Below, in pieces: positions 54,329-63,880 of a stretch of DNA of 64,000 bases (position 1 is the first letter of the stretch; every line of letters starts with the position of its first letter). Location: NCBI RefSeq assembly GCF_039523735.1, contig NZ_BAAAFW010000029.1, positions 81,362 through 145,361 of the forward strand. The letters are read 5' to 3'. This stretch comes from Tatumella punctata. GTDB taxonomy: Bacteria; Pseudomonadota; Gammaproteobacteria; Enterobacterales; Enterobacteriaceae. The position numbers and the translations under genes are program-made. The notes under the pieces were generated by a model, which did no database searches, had not been told where the DNA came from, and saw nothing but the letters and a program-made list of their open reading frames with translations.

Positions 54329-54982
54329 ATGGAACCTTATAATCCCCCTCTTGAGCCCTGGCTGCATATTCTGTACCAGGACAGCCATATTATCGTGGTC
54401 AATAAACCCAGCGGCCTGTTGTCAGTGCCCGGCCGCTTACCTGAGCATCATGACAGTGTCATGCTGAGAATACAGCGTGATTATCCGGACGCACAGTCAG
54501 TTCACCGGCTGGATATGGCCACCAGCGGCGTTATCGTCGTGGCCTTAACCAAAGCAGCAGAGCGAGAGCTGAAACGACAGTTTCGGGAACGGGAACCACA
54601 GAAAACCTATATTGCCCGTATCTGGGGACATCCGGCGACAGAAAAGGGGCTGGTCGACCTGCCATTGATCTGTGACTGGCCTAACCGGCCCAGGCAAAAA
54701 GTCTGCTTTGAAACGGGTAAAGCGGCCCGGACAGAATGGCGGGTAATGGAGTATTGTGATGCCGTCAGTTGCCGGGTCGAGTTAAAACCAATAACCGGGC
54801 GCTCGCATCAGCTTCGGGTGCATATGCTGGCACTGGGACATCCGATACTGGGGGATGGCTTTTATGCCCATCCGCAGGCAAAAGCGCTGGCCAGCCGTTT
54901 GTTACTGCATGCGGAGTCTCTGACCATCACACATCCGGCTTACGGAACCCCGATGACATTTCGTCAGCCGGCGGATTTCTGA
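54329..54982 (+). CDS. rluA: 23S rRNA/tRNA pseudouridine synthase RluA
   Basis: A 217-residue synthase making pseudouridine 746 in 23S rRNA and 32 in some tRNAs. The active-site segment SVHRLDMATSGVIVVALTK contains the catalytic Asp. ILYQDSHIIVVNKPSGLLSV and GRSHQLRVHMLALGHPILGD are family signatures. It lacks an S4 domain, as expected for RluA. It lies 47 bases after rapA and converges with djlA. Confidence 0.97.
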   Translation: MEPYNPPLEPWLHILYQDSHIIVVNKPSGLLSVPGRLPEHHDSVMLRIQRDYPDAQSVHRLDMATSGVIVVALTKAAERELKRQFREREPQKTYIARIWGHPATEKGLVDLPLICDWPNRPRQKVCFETGKAARTEWRVMEYCDAVSCRVELKPITGRSHQLRVHMLALGHPILGDGFYAHPQAKALASRLLLHAESLTITHPAYGTPMTFRQPADF

Positions 54983-54999
54983 AACGAATAACCGGCAAA

Positions 55000-55031
55000 A
55001 CGGGCATGTCCGGTGATCCGGTAATGCCCGT
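55000..55031. terminator. Hairpin between rluA and djlA
   Basis: The arms ACGGGCAT and ATGCCCGT enclose an inner CCGG-TGAT-CCGG pairing. It sits in the short gap between convergent genes. Only a modest T-rich stretch follows, so it is a probable rather than sure terminator. Confidence 0.6.
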
Positions 55032-55039
55032 CATTGTGG

Positions 55040-55852
55040 TTATTTAAAGCCTTTCTCTTTGCGGATAAGGTCATAGGCTGACTGGATTTTTTGCGTTTTC
55101 TGTTTTGCCATTTCCATCATTTCCGGCGGCAGACCTTTCGCTACCAGCTTATCGGGGTGATGTTCAGACATCAGTTTACGATAGGCACGTTTTATGGTGG
55201 TGCTGTCGTCATCGGGATTAACGCCCAGCACACTGCAGGCATCGTCCAGGGTCGGCCCGCGCTGAGCCTGCTGATATCCGCCCTGATAAGAGTATCCACC
55301 ACCGCTAAACTGTTCGCCGCCGGTCATCATCCGTAAAAACTGATCAAACTGCGGCCGGGAAATGCCCAGTTCTTCAGCTATCACATACAGGACCTGCCGT
55401 TCACTGGGATGCAATACTCCGTCGGCAAACGCTGCCTGCACCTGGATTTCCAGAAACATCCTGATTAAATCAAACCGGCCAAAACAGGCACTGCGGAATT
55501 CGCGTAATTTCTCCCGCAACGGATACTGGCTGTCTTTACCTTCGCGGAAGGCTTGCTGTGCCGAACGTCTTGAATCGCCATGCAGTTGCAGACGGTCCAT
55601 AAATGCCGATGCCACCTGAATATCGGCCTCGGTCACCCTGCCTTTCGACTTAGTCAGATGCCCCATGACCTGAAAGGTTGTGCGAAAAAACAGGTTCTGT
55701 CGTGACTGGTTATCAGAAAAATAGCCACGGCCTTTACTCATCCGGACTTTATCGAATGCATGGCCGATCATCACCCCGAGGATAATTCCCCAGAAACCTG
55801 CACCGGAAAAAATCCCGATAATTAATCCAATTACTTTACCCCAATAGCGCAT
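55040..55852 (-). CDS. djlA: Membrane-anchored co-chaperone DjlA
   Basis: A 270-residue DnaJ-like protein of the inner membrane. One N-terminal membrane segment with glycine motif (GLIIGIFSGAGFWGIILGVM) is followed by a TerB-like central domain (SACFGRFDLIRMFLEIQVQA). The C-terminal J domain ends the protein, with the DnaK-activating HPD in LMSEHHPDKL. A Gly/Gln/Tyr-rich linker precedes the J domain. It diverges from lptD, as in E. coli. Confidence 0.97.
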   Translation of the reverse strand: MRYWGKVIGLIIGIFSGAGFWGIILGVMIGHAFDKVRMSKGRGYFSDNQSRQNLFFRTTFQVMGHLTKSKGRVTEADIQVASAFMDRLQLHGDSRRSAQQAFREGKDSQYPLREKLREFRSACFGRFDLIRMFLEIQVQAAFADGVLHPSERQVLYVIAEELGISRPQFDQFLRMMTGGEQFSGGGYSYQGGYQQAQRGPTLDDACSVLGVNPDDDSTTIKRAYRKLMSEHHPDKLVAKGLPPEMMEMAKQKTQKIQSAYDLIRKEKGFK

Positions 55853-56031
55853 AAACTCCTCAATTCGCCATGCTTAAGGCCGAAATTTCCATTATCATAC
55901 CTGTCATTTGGTTAACCGCCTATCGGCAAACAGAAGAGATCAGGATTAACACCAGTGCTATTATGCGGTAAGTTAGTCCCCGTCTGATTGTCGGCATGAT
56001 GCCAGTTTTAACGGAATCCTTGATACTACGT

Positions 56032-58392
56032 ATGAACAAAAGATTACCAACCCTGCTGGCCACGATGATTGGTGCAGCGCTCTACAGCCAGCATACCTTT
56101 GCAGATGACCTGATGTCACAGTGTATGCTGGGCGTACCTTCTTATAATCGTCCATTAACTACCGGTACGCCAAATCAGCAGCCTGTTACTATTCATTCTG
56201 ATTCCGCCAAAGGGACCTACCCGAACGATTCTGTTTTTTCCGGGAAGGTCAGCGTAAATCAAGGTAACGGACAACTTCAGGCTGATGAAATACAACTTCA
56301 CCAGCGTCAGCAGCCCGGGCAGAGTATACCGACACGCACCGTCGATGCATTGGGAAATGTGCATTATGATGATAATCAGGTAATTCTTAAGGGGCCTAAA
56401 GCCTGGTCTGATCTGAATACCAAAGATACCAACGTCTGGGACGGTGATTATCAGATGGTCGGCCGCCAGGGGCGCGGCAGTGCTGAGCAGATGAAACTGC
56501 GCGGTAATAACCGTTATACGATTCTGGAAAATGGTAACTTTACCTCCTGTCTGCCCGGCGACAACAGCTGGAGTGTGGCAGGATCTGAAATTATCGAAGA
56601 CCGCCAGGAACAGGTTGCTGAAATCTGGAATGCCCGGTTTAAAGTCGGCCCGGTGCCGATTTTTTACAGCCCCTATTTACAACTGCCGATCGGTGATCGG
56701 CGTCGTTCAGGCTTTCTGATCCCGAATGCAAAATACGGTAATAATAATGGCTTCGAATTTATGCTGCCTTATTACTGGAACATTGCTCCGCAGATGGATG
56801 CCACCATCACCCCGCACTATATGAGCAAACGCGGGATGCAGCTGGAAAATGAATTCCGTTATCTGTCGGTGTTAGGCAGCGGTTTAATGGAACTGGACTA
56901 CCTGCCCTCGGACCGTCAGTACAATAATGAAAAATCGGCACGCGGTATAGCGGACGGTACCAGCTCTAAACGCTGGCTGTTCTACTGGCGTCATGACGGT
57001 GTTTATGATCAGCACTGGCGTTTTAATGTTGATTATACCAAAGTCAGCGACAGCTATTATTTTAACGATCTGGATTCTAAATATTACAGCTCGACCGATG
57101 GCTATGCCGACCAGAAATTCAGTATCGGTTACGCGGATACTAACTGGGATGCCACCCTGTCGACCAAAGATTTCCAGACCTTTTCCCACAGCAGCAGCAA
57201 TATTTATCGGACCCTGCCGCAGCTGGATGTAAACCTTTACCAGAATGATATCGGTCCGTTCGATACTCATGTCTATGGTCAGTTTGCCCGCTTCGTCAAT
57301 ACCAACCCGAATTATCCACGGGCGACACGGCTGCATATTGAACCGACCATCGACCTGCCTCTGTCCAATGGCTGGGCCAGCCTGAACACTGAAGCAAAAT
57401 TACTGGCAACCCATTATCAGCAGGACAATATCGATGACTACAATGATAATGACAGTAACCTGTACCATCTGAAACATTCAGTCAACCGGACCCTGCCACA
57501 GTTTAAAGTGGACGGGAAGATGGTGTTTGACCGTGATATGGACTGGTCGCCGGGTTACACCCAGACACTGGAACCACGGGTACAGTACCTGTACACCCCT
57601 TATCGTGATCAGAGCAATATTTATCCTTACGATTCCACATTACTGCAGACGGATTATACCGGGCTGTTCCGTGACCGCACCTACAGTGGTCTGGATCGTA
57701 TTTCATCTGCTAACCAGGTGGCGACCGGGGTGACTTCACGGATTTATGATAACAATCTGGTTGAACGTTTTAACGTTTCTGTGGGTCAGATATATTCGTT
57801 TACCCCTGCACGTACAGGAATTGCGCAAATTGATGACAACGACAGCCGTGGCAGTCTGACGTGGGCCGGAGATACATACTGGAAAATCAGTGACCGCTGG
57901 GGTGTCCGCGGGGGTCTGCAATATGACACCAAACTGGATAATATTTCCCAGGGAAATGCGGTTCTGGAATACCGCCGTGATACAGACCGTATGGTACAGC
58001 TGAACTATCGCTACAGCAGCCCGGAATACGTCGCACAGGCGCTGGATAATGCATCACTGCTGACTAACCCGATTTATAAAAACGGGATATCACAGGCAGG
58101 AGTCACCGCAAGCTGGCCGATCGCCGATGCATGGTCAGTGGTGGGTGCATACTATTACGATACCCGTAATAGAAAGCCGGCAGAACAGCTGTTAGGTCTT
58201 CAGTACAGTTCTTGTTGCTACGCGATCCGTGTCGGATATGAGCGTAAAATCAATGGCTGGGAAAATAACACAAGTAAATATGACAACCAGATTTCATTCA
58301 ACATTGAATTCCGTGGCCTGAGTTCAAACTACGGCCTGGGAACCGACCAGATGCTGCATCAGGGAATTATCCCTTATCAGCCCGCGTTTTGA
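56032..58392 (+). CDS. lptD: LPS assembly outer-membrane protein LptD
   Basis: A 786-residue beta-barrel that, with LptE, inserts lipopolysaccharide into the outer leaflet. The signal peptide ends near residue 24 (ALYSQHTFA), followed by the N-terminal jellyroll (ADEIQLHQRQQPGQ). The disulfide cysteines are at CMLGVPSYNRPL, FTSCLPG and the CC pair in SSCCYAIRVGYERK, as needed for assembly by DsbA. I chose ATG 56032 (MNKRLPTLLATMIGAALYS); the frame is open 12 codons further up. First gene of lptD-surA-pdxA-rsmA-apaG-apaH. Confidence 0.98.
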   Translation: MNKRLPTLLATMIGAALYSQHTFADDLMSQCMLGVPSYNRPLTTGTPNQQPVTIHSDSAKGTYPNDSVFSGKVSVNQGNGQLQADEIQLHQRQQPGQSIPTRTVDALGNVHYDDNQVILKGPKAWSDLNTKDTNVWDGDYQMVGRQGRGSAEQMKLRGNNRYTILENGNFTSCLPGDNSWSVAGSEIIEDRQEQVAEIWNARFKVGPVPIFYSPYLQLPIGDRRRSGFLIPNAKYGNNNGFEFMLPYYWNIAPQMDATITPHYMSKRGMQLENEFRYLSVLGSGLMELDYLPSDRQYNNEKSARGIADGTSSKRWLFYWRHDGVYDQHWRFNVDYTKVSDSYYFNDLDSKYYSSTDGYADQKFSIGYADTNWDATLSTKDFQTFSHSSSNIYRTLPQLDVNLYQNDIGPFDTHVYGQFARFVNTNPNYPRATRLHIEPTIDLPLSNGWASLNTEAKLLATHYQQDNIDDYNDNDSNLYHLKHSVNRTLPQFKVDGKMVFDRDMDWSPGYTQTLEPRVQYLYTPYRDQSNIYPYDSTLLQTDYTGLFRDRTYSGLDRISSANQVATGVTSRIYDNNLVERFNVSVGQIYSFTPARTGIAQIDDNDSRGSLTWAGDTYWKISDRWGVRGGLQYDTKLDNISQGNAVLEYRRDTDRMVQLNYRYSSPEYVAQALDNASLLTNPIYKNGISQAGVTASWPIADAWSVVGAYYYDTRNRKPAEQLLGLQYSSCCYAIRVGYERKINGWENNTSKYDNQISFNIEFRGLSSNYGLGTDQMLHQGIIPYQPAF

Positions 58393-58447
58393 TGTTGTAA
58401 TGTATGGCCGGTAAACTCCGCAACGCGGTAACAACGATGGATAAAGT

Positions 58448-59746
58448 ATGAAGAACTGGAGAATGCTGATTCTGGGTGCAGCAATGACTGCAACAACTGC
58501 GACTGCGATTGCGGCACCACAGATGATTGATAAAGTCGCAGCTGTAGTAAATAACGGTGTTGTTTTAGAAAGCGACATCGACAATATGATGAGTACCGTG
58601 AAAACTCAGGCAAAAGAAGCCGGCCAGCAATTACCCGATGATCAGACACTGCATCATCAGATCCTTGAACGGGAAATTATGGACAGCATAATTTCCCAGA
58701 TGGGACAGCGTGCCGGTATTCAAATCAGCGATCAGGAGCTTGACCAGGCTATCGGCAATATTGCGGCACAGAACCATATGACCCTCGATCAGCTGCGCAG
58801 CCGACTGAGCTACGACGGTGTTGATTACAATACCTACCGCAGCCAGATCCGTAAAGAAATGCTGATTTCTACGGTACGCAACAATGAGGTCAGAAGCCGT
58901 ATCACTATTCTTCCTCAGGAAGTTGATAATCTGGCAAAACAGATTGCTGACCAGAACGTGCCGGGGACTGAACTTAATCTGAGCATGATCCTGCTGCCTC
59001 TGCCGGAAAATCCGACTCAGCAACAGGTCGACGATGAAGAAGCACTGGCGAAAAAACTGGTCGGTGAACTGAAGAAAGGGGCTGACTTCGGTAAGATGGC
59101 GGTCACCTACTCTGCCGATCCTCAGGCGCTGAAAGGCGGAAATATGGGCTGGGGTAAAATTGAAGAATTGCCAAATCTGTTCAGCCAGGCGCTGAGTACC
59201 GCCCGCAAAGGCGATATCGTCGGTCCTATCCGTTCCGGTGTTGGCTTCCATATTCTGAAAGTGAACGACATGCGTGGCGAAACACAAAATGTTTCTGTCA
59301 CCGAAGTGCATGCCCGCCATATTCTGATCAAAGTATCACCGATCATGAGTGATCAGCAGGCACGTGCAAAAATCCAGCAGCTTTCTGATGAGATCAACAG
59401 CGGAAAAATCAGTTTTGCCGATGCCGCGAAACGCTTTTCTGACGATCCCGGTTCAGCGAACCAGGGCGGTGACCTCGGCTGGGCATCACCTAATATTTAC
59501 GATCCTGCCTTCCGCGATGCGGTAATGAACCTGAAAAAAGGTCAGCTCAGTGCACCGGTCCGTTCTTCTTTTGGCTGGCATCTGATTCAGTTGCTGGATA
59601 CCCGCAAGGTAGACCGTACTCAGGATGCGGACAAAGACCGCGCCTACCGGATGCTGTTTAACCGTAAATTCGCCGAAGAAGCACAGACCTGGATGCAGGA
59701 ACAACGTGCTGAAGCGTATGTGAAAGTTCTGGATAACAATGGCTGA
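58448..59746 (+). CDS. surA: Periplasmic chaperone/PPIase SurA
   Basis: A 432-residue periplasmic chaperone for outer-membrane proteins. A signal peptide of about 22 residues ends at ATAIAA. The N-terminal domain begins PQMIDKVAAVVNNGVVLESD. Two parvulin domains follow, around GNMGWGKIEELPNLFSQALS and GGDLGWASPNIYDPAFRDAV. The C-terminal helix is near the end. It helps fold LptD, encoded just upstream. It overlaps pdxA by eight bases. Confidence 0.98.
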   Translation: MKNWRMLILGAAMTATTATAIAAPQMIDKVAAVVNNGVVLESDIDNMMSTVKTQAKEAGQQLPDDQTLHHQILEREIMDSIISQMGQRAGIQISDQELDQAIGNIAAQNHMTLDQLRSRLSYDGVDYNTYRSQIRKEMLISTVRNNEVRSRITILPQEVDNLAKQIADQNVPGTELNLSMILLPLPENPTQQQVDDEEALAKKLVGELKKGADFGKMAVTYSADPQALKGGNMGWGKIEELPNLFSQALSTARKGDIVGPIRSGVGFHILKVNDMRGETQNVSVTEVHARHILIKVSPIMSDQQARAKIQQLSDEINSGKISFADAAKRFSDDPGSANQGGDLGWASPNIYDPAFRDAVMNLKKGQLSAPVRSSFGWHLIQLLDTRKVDRTQDADKDRAYRMLFNRKFAEEAQTWMQEQRAEAYVKVLDNNG

Positions 59747-60731
59747 TATCCCGCGGATAGTGATCACACCCGGTGAACCTGCCGGGATTGGTCCTGATTT
59801 AACCGTACAGCTGGCCGCATATGACTGGCCGGCCGAGCTGGTGGTCTGTGCCGACAGACAACTGCTACTGGATCGGGCCGCACAACCTGGTCTGCCTCTG
59901 ACCCTGTCTGAGTACCGGCCGGATGAACCAGCCCGCCCGCAGAAAGCCGGCAGCTTAACGCTGCTGCAGGTGCCCCTTAATGCTCCGGTAACGGCAGGAC
60001 ATCTGTCGGTGGCTAACAGCGACTATGTGTTACGCAGTTTATCAGCCGCCAGCGATGGCTGCCTGAAGGGAAATTTTTCTGCCCTGGTCACCGGGCCGGT
60101 TCATAAAGGGGTTATCAACGATGCCGGTATTCCTTTTACCGGGCATACGGAATTTTTCGCCGACCGCGCAGGTTGCCAGAAAGTAGTGATGATGCTGGCA
60201 ACCACCGGGTTACGTGTTGCTCTGGCAACCACCCACCTGCCACTGAAAGAGGTGTCGGCGGCGATTACCCGCGATAACCTGCATCAGGTTATTACGATCC
60301 TCCATCATGACCTGCAACATAAATTCCATATTCCGCAGCCGCGGATCCTGGTGTGCGGACTGAATCCCCATGCCGGAGAGGGAGGCCATATGGGGCATGA
60401 AGAGATCGATGTGATTGAACCAGCCCTCAATGAGCTCCGTCAGCAGGGAATTATGCTGACCGGTCCGCTACCTGCCGATACTCTGTTCCAGCCTAAATAT
60501 CTGCAAAATGCGGATGCAGTGCTGGCAATGTATCACGATCAGGGATTACCGGTGTTAAAATACCAGGGTTTTGGCCGTGCGGTAAATATTACCCTTGGCC
60601 TGCCATTTATCCGGACCTCTGTTGACCATGGCACCGCGCTTGAATTAGCCGGTACCGGGCAGGCAGATCCGGGAAGCTTTATCACGGCGATCAAACTCGC
60701 CACTACTATGATTAAGAGCAGTAATGAATAA
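59739..60731 (+). CDS. pdxA: 4-hydroxythreonine-4-phosphate dehydrogenase PdxA
   Basis: A 330-residue NAD-dependent, metal-requiring enzyme of vitamin B6 synthesis that oxidises 4-phosphohydroxy-L-threonine. RIVITPGEPAGIGPDLTVQL is the N-terminal signature. The metal histidines are in IPFTGHTEFFAD, GLNPHAGEGGHMG and MYHDQGLPVLKYQGFG. Length agrees with E. coli (329). It overlaps surA and rsmA by eight bases each. Confidence 0.98.
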   Translation: MADIPRIVITPGEPAGIGPDLTVQLAAYDWPAELVVCADRQLLLDRAAQPGLPLTLSEYRPDEPARPQKAGSLTLLQVPLNAPVTAGHLSVANSDYVLRSLSAASDGCLKGNFSALVTGPVHKGVINDAGIPFTGHTEFFADRAGCQKVVMMLATTGLRVALATTHLPLKEVSAAITRDNLHQVITILHHDLQHKFHIPQPRILVCGLNPHAGEGGHMGHEEIDVIEPALNELRQQGIMLTGPLPADTLFQPKYLQNADAVLAMYHDQGLPVLKYQGFGRAVNITLGLPFIRTSVDHGTALELAGTGQADPGSFITAIKLATTMIKSSNE

Positions 60732-61548
60732 TCGCGTCCACCAGGGGCACTACGCCCGTAAACGTTTCGGGCAAAACTTCCTTAACGACCAGTACATTAT
60801 CGATAGTATTGTTTCTGCTATCCATCCGCAAAAAAGTGATGCGCTGGTAGAAATCGGCCCGGGTCTCGGGGCACTGACTGAACCTGTCGGTGAAAAACTG
60901 GATGCCCTGACCGTGATCGAACTCGATCGTGATCTGGCAGCCCGTTTGCAGACTCATCCGTTCCTCGGTCCGAAGCTGACCCTGTTCCAGCAGGATGCCA
61001 TGACATTCAACTTCGCAGAACTGGCAGCTGAACGCGGGCAGCCACTGCGGGTGTTTGGTAACCTGCCCTATAATATTTCAACCCCACTGATGTTCCATCT
61101 GTTCAGCTACCCGGGTGCTATTAAAGATATGCACTTTATGCTGCAGAAAGAAGTGGTTAACCGACTGGTTGCCGGACCGGGCAGCAAAGCTTACGGACGT
61201 CTTACCGTGATGGCGCAATACTATTGTCAGGTGATCCCGGTACTGGAAGTGCCCCCTCATTCCTTTACCCCGCCACCCAAAGTCGACTCCGCGGTGGTGC
61301 GTTTGATCCCGCATACGGATTCGCCTTATCCGGCCGTCGATGTGAAAGTCTTAAGCCGTATTACTACCGAAGCCTTTGGCAAGCGCCGTAAAACACTGCG
61401 TAACAGCCTCGGCCATTTATTCCCTGAAAGCGTACTGACTGAGCTGGGCATTGATAATAATCTGCGTGCAGAAAACATCAGTATTGCGCAATACTGCCAG
61501 CTGGCACACTGGCTGACAGAACATCCGGAACATCCCCGGGAGAGCTGA
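60724..61548 (+). CDS. rsmA: 16S rRNA dimethyladenosine transferase RsmA (KsgA)
   Basis: A 274-residue SAM-dependent enzyme dimethylating A1518 and A1519 of 16S rRNA late in 30S assembly. The SAM motif is LVEIGPGLGALTEPV and the catalytic NLPYNIS segment follows near residue 113. RKRFGQNFLND is the N-terminal signature; GKRRKTLRNSLGHLFPE lies in the C-terminal domain. Within the lptD-apaH operon, three bases before apaG. Confidence 0.98.
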   Translation: MNNRVHQGHYARKRFGQNFLNDQYIIDSIVSAIHPQKSDALVEIGPGLGALTEPVGEKLDALTVIELDRDLAARLQTHPFLGPKLTLFQQDAMTFNFAELAAERGQPLRVFGNLPYNISTPLMFHLFSYPGAIKDMHFMLQKEVVNRLVAGPGSKAYGRLTVMAQYYCQVIPVLEVPPHSFTPPPKVDSAVVRLIPHTDSPYPAVDVKVLSRITTEAFGKRRKTLRNSLGHLFPESVLTELGIDNNLRAENISIAQYCQLAHWLTEHPEHPRES

Positions 61549-61551
61549 ACC

Positions 61552-61929
61552 ATGAGTGCATCCAGACGCGTTTACGTTAATGTGCAGACATTTTATGTGG
61601 CTTCACAGTCACAACCGGAAGCCGGCCGCTATGTTTTTGCCTATACGATTACCATCCGTAATTTAGGCCACAATACGGTCTGTCTGCGTGAGCGCTACTG
61701 GCTGATCACCAATGGAGATGGTAACGAAACAGAGGTACGGGGTGAGGGCGTGGTCGGTGAACAACCGGTTATTGCGCCGGGCGAAGAGTACCAGTACACC
61801 AGTGGTGCAGTTCTGGAAACCCCGATTGGCACCATGCAAGGGCACTATGTCATGCAGGACGAACAGGGTGAGGAGTTCCATACGCCTGTGCCTGTGTTCC
61901 GACTGGCGGTTGCCACCCTCCTCCATTAA
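61552..61929 (+). CDS. apaG: ApaG protein (DUF525 fold)
   Basis: A 125-residue single-domain beta-sandwich protein. ApaG (formerly CorD) is linked in enterobacteria to Co2+ resistance and Mg2+ efflux, but the mechanism is unclear. Signature segments are FAYTITIRNLGHNTVCLRER, GEGVVGEQPVIAPGEEYQYT and GTMQGHYVMQDEQGEEF. It lies between rsmA and apaH, as usual. Confidence 0.96.
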   Translation: MSASRRVYVNVQTFYVASQSQPEAGRYVFAYTITIRNLGHNTVCLRERYWLITNGDGNETEVRGEGVVGEQPVIAPGEEYQYTSGAVLETPIGTMQGHYVMQDEQGEEFHTPVPVFRLAVATLLH

Positions 61930-61983
61930 ACATTTCTGCCGGCCTGTGCTACAGGTCAAATGTTATATGCTGACAGGATTTTC

Positions 61984-62808
61984 ATGAGTACGTATCTGAT
62001 AGGCGATATTCACGGTTGTTACGCAGAATTCTGCGCGTTACTCGACCAGGTCAGTTTTGACCCGTCTGCCGATGAACTTTGGCTGACCGGGGATCTGGTG
62101 GCCCGCGGGCCGGATTCACTGGCGGTGTTACGCAAAGTAAAATCGCTGGGTGATTCTGTTCGTCTGGTGCTCGGTAACCATGATTTGCATATTCTGGCGG
62201 TTTACGCCGGAATCAGCCGTAATAAACCCAAAGATAATCTTGCCCCGCTACTGGCGGCGGCTGACTGTGACGAGCTGATTAACTGGCTGCGTCGTCAGCC
62301 AGTATTGCAGGTTGATGAAGACAAAAAACTGGTGATGGCTCATGCCGGTATTACCCCTCAATGGGATATCGAGACCGCCAGCAACTGTGCCAGAGAACTG
62401 GAAGCCGTTTTAGCCAGCGATACTTATCCGCTATTTCTGGATGCCATGTACGGTGATATGCCAAATAACTGGTCTGAAGAACTGAGCGGTTTGTCTAAGC
62501 TCAGGTTCAGCGCCAATGCCCTGACCCGTATGCGCTATTGCTTCCCTAACGGGCAGCTGGATATGATCTGTAAAGATACGCCGGAAAAAGCGATACCGCC
62601 GCTCAGGCCCTGGTTTCAGCTGAGCAGTCCGGTACGTGAGAATTACACGATTGTTTTCGGCCACTGGGCATCGCTGGAAGGGAAAGGGACCCCGCAAGGG
62701 GTTATTGCACTGGATACCGGCTGCTGCTGGGGCGGCAGCCTGACAATGCTGCGCTGGGAAGATAATCACTATTTCCACCAGCCATCATTCCAGCGTAAAA
62801 AGGACTGA
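61984..62808 (+). CDS. apaH: Diadenosine tetraphosphatase ApaH
   Basis: A 274-residue symmetrical Ap4A hydrolase that also removes Np4 caps from RNA. The metallophosphatase motifs are GDIHGCY, GDLVARGPDS and GNHD, with HAGITPQWD and FGHWASLEGKG later. I chose ATG 61984 (MSTYLIGDIHG), preceded by ACAGGATT; a frame extension from 61960 is unlikely. It is the last gene of the operon and is followed by a strong hairpin. Confidence 0.97.
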   Translation: MSTYLIGDIHGCYAEFCALLDQVSFDPSADELWLTGDLVARGPDSLAVLRKVKSLGDSVRLVLGNHDLHILAVYAGISRNKPKDNLAPLLAAADCDELINWLRRQPVLQVDEDKKLVMAHAGITPQWDIETASNCARELEAVLASDTYPLFLDAMYGDMPNNWSEELSGLSKLRFSANALTRMRYCFPNGQLDMICKDTPEKAIPPLRPWFQLSSPVRENYTIVFGHWASLEGKGTPQGVIALDTGCCWGGSLTMLRWEDNHYFHQPSFQRKKD

Positions 62809-62815
62809 TGTTTTG

Positions 62816-62852
62816 TGCTATTGCCCCTTTCCCGTAAAGGGGCAATCAGCAC
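62816..62852. terminator. Terminator between apaH and the GH1 fragment
   Basis: The stem GTGCT-ATTGCCCCTTT pairs with AAAGGGGCAAT-C-AGCAC around the loop CCCGT, a stem of about 16 pairs with one bulge. It lies between convergent genes. T-rich sequence follows on the plus strand. Confidence 0.8.
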
Positions 62853-62857
62853 CGGAT

Positions 62858-63880
62858 TTATTTCAATATCGCTCCGCGGCTGGCAATAACTGACTGATAC
62901 CACCCAAAGCTCTTTTTGCGGTAACGCTGTAAGCTGCCACTGCCATCATCATGGCGATCCACATAAATAAAGCCATAGCGTTTTGACAGTTCACCTTTCG
63001 AGGCACTGACCAAATCAATCGGCCCCCAGCTGGTATAACCGAGTATATTCACACCGTCCTCCAGGGCTTCCCTGACCTGCTGTAAATGATCATTCAGGTA
63101 GCTTATCCGGTAATCATCGATAACCTGATGATCTTCTGTCAGCTGATCTCTGGCCCCCAACCCGTTTTCAACAATAAACAACGGTTTCTGATAACGATCC
63201 CAGAGTAGATTCAGTAATACACGCAGCCCGAGGGGATCGATCTGCCAGCCCCATTCCGATGCAGTCAAATGCGGGTTCGGGATCATATTCAGAATATTTG
63301 CCGGACAGGACTGATGCCGGGCAGCATCTGCGCTGGCACACCCGGACATGTAATAGCTGAATGAGACAAAATCCACACTGTGTTTCAGGGCTGCATCATC
63401 TTCTTCAGTAATATACAGCCGGATATTATTCTCCCTGAAATAGCGCAGCATATAGCCCGGGTACTCTCCCCTGACCTGAATATCACCAAAAAACAGCCAG
63501 TGACGATTTTCCTGCATTGCTACCCACACGTCTGCAGGGCGGCTGGTTAACGGATAGACCAGCCCCCCCAGCAGCATATTACCGATTTTCGCTGCCGGGA
63601 TAATTTCATGACAGGCTTGTACCGCCAGACCACTGGCCACCAGCTGATGATGAATTGCCTGGTAAATATTGCTCAGGGAGCTGTCTGAAGCAATACCAAT
63701 ACCCGTCACCGGTGCATGAAGTGACATATTGATTTCGTTAAATGTCAGCCATAACTTCACCTGCTCACGGTAGCGTGTAAAAACTACTCTGGCATAATTC
63801 ATAAAGAAACCAATAAGCTGGCGGTTACCCCATCCCCCGTATTCAGAGACCAGTGCCCAGGGCATCTCGTAATGGGGTAA
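62858..63880 (-). pseudogene. 5'-truncated family 1 6-phospho-beta-glucosidase
   Basis: The C-terminal 340 or so residues of a glycoside hydrolase family 1 protein of the BglA/AscB/ArbB kind, which cleaves phosphorylated aryl-beta-glucosides such as arbutin and salicin. The similarity starts at LPHYEMPWALVSEYGGWGN, so about 120-140 N-terminal residues are absent. The acid/base Glu in TFNEINMSLHAP and the nucleophile in PLFIVENGLGA both remain. Just before LPHYEMP the sequence turns into an insertion sequence, and its frame meets a stop after about 25 codons. ATG 63865 could in principle start a fragment. Likely inactivated by IS insertion. Confidence 0.85.
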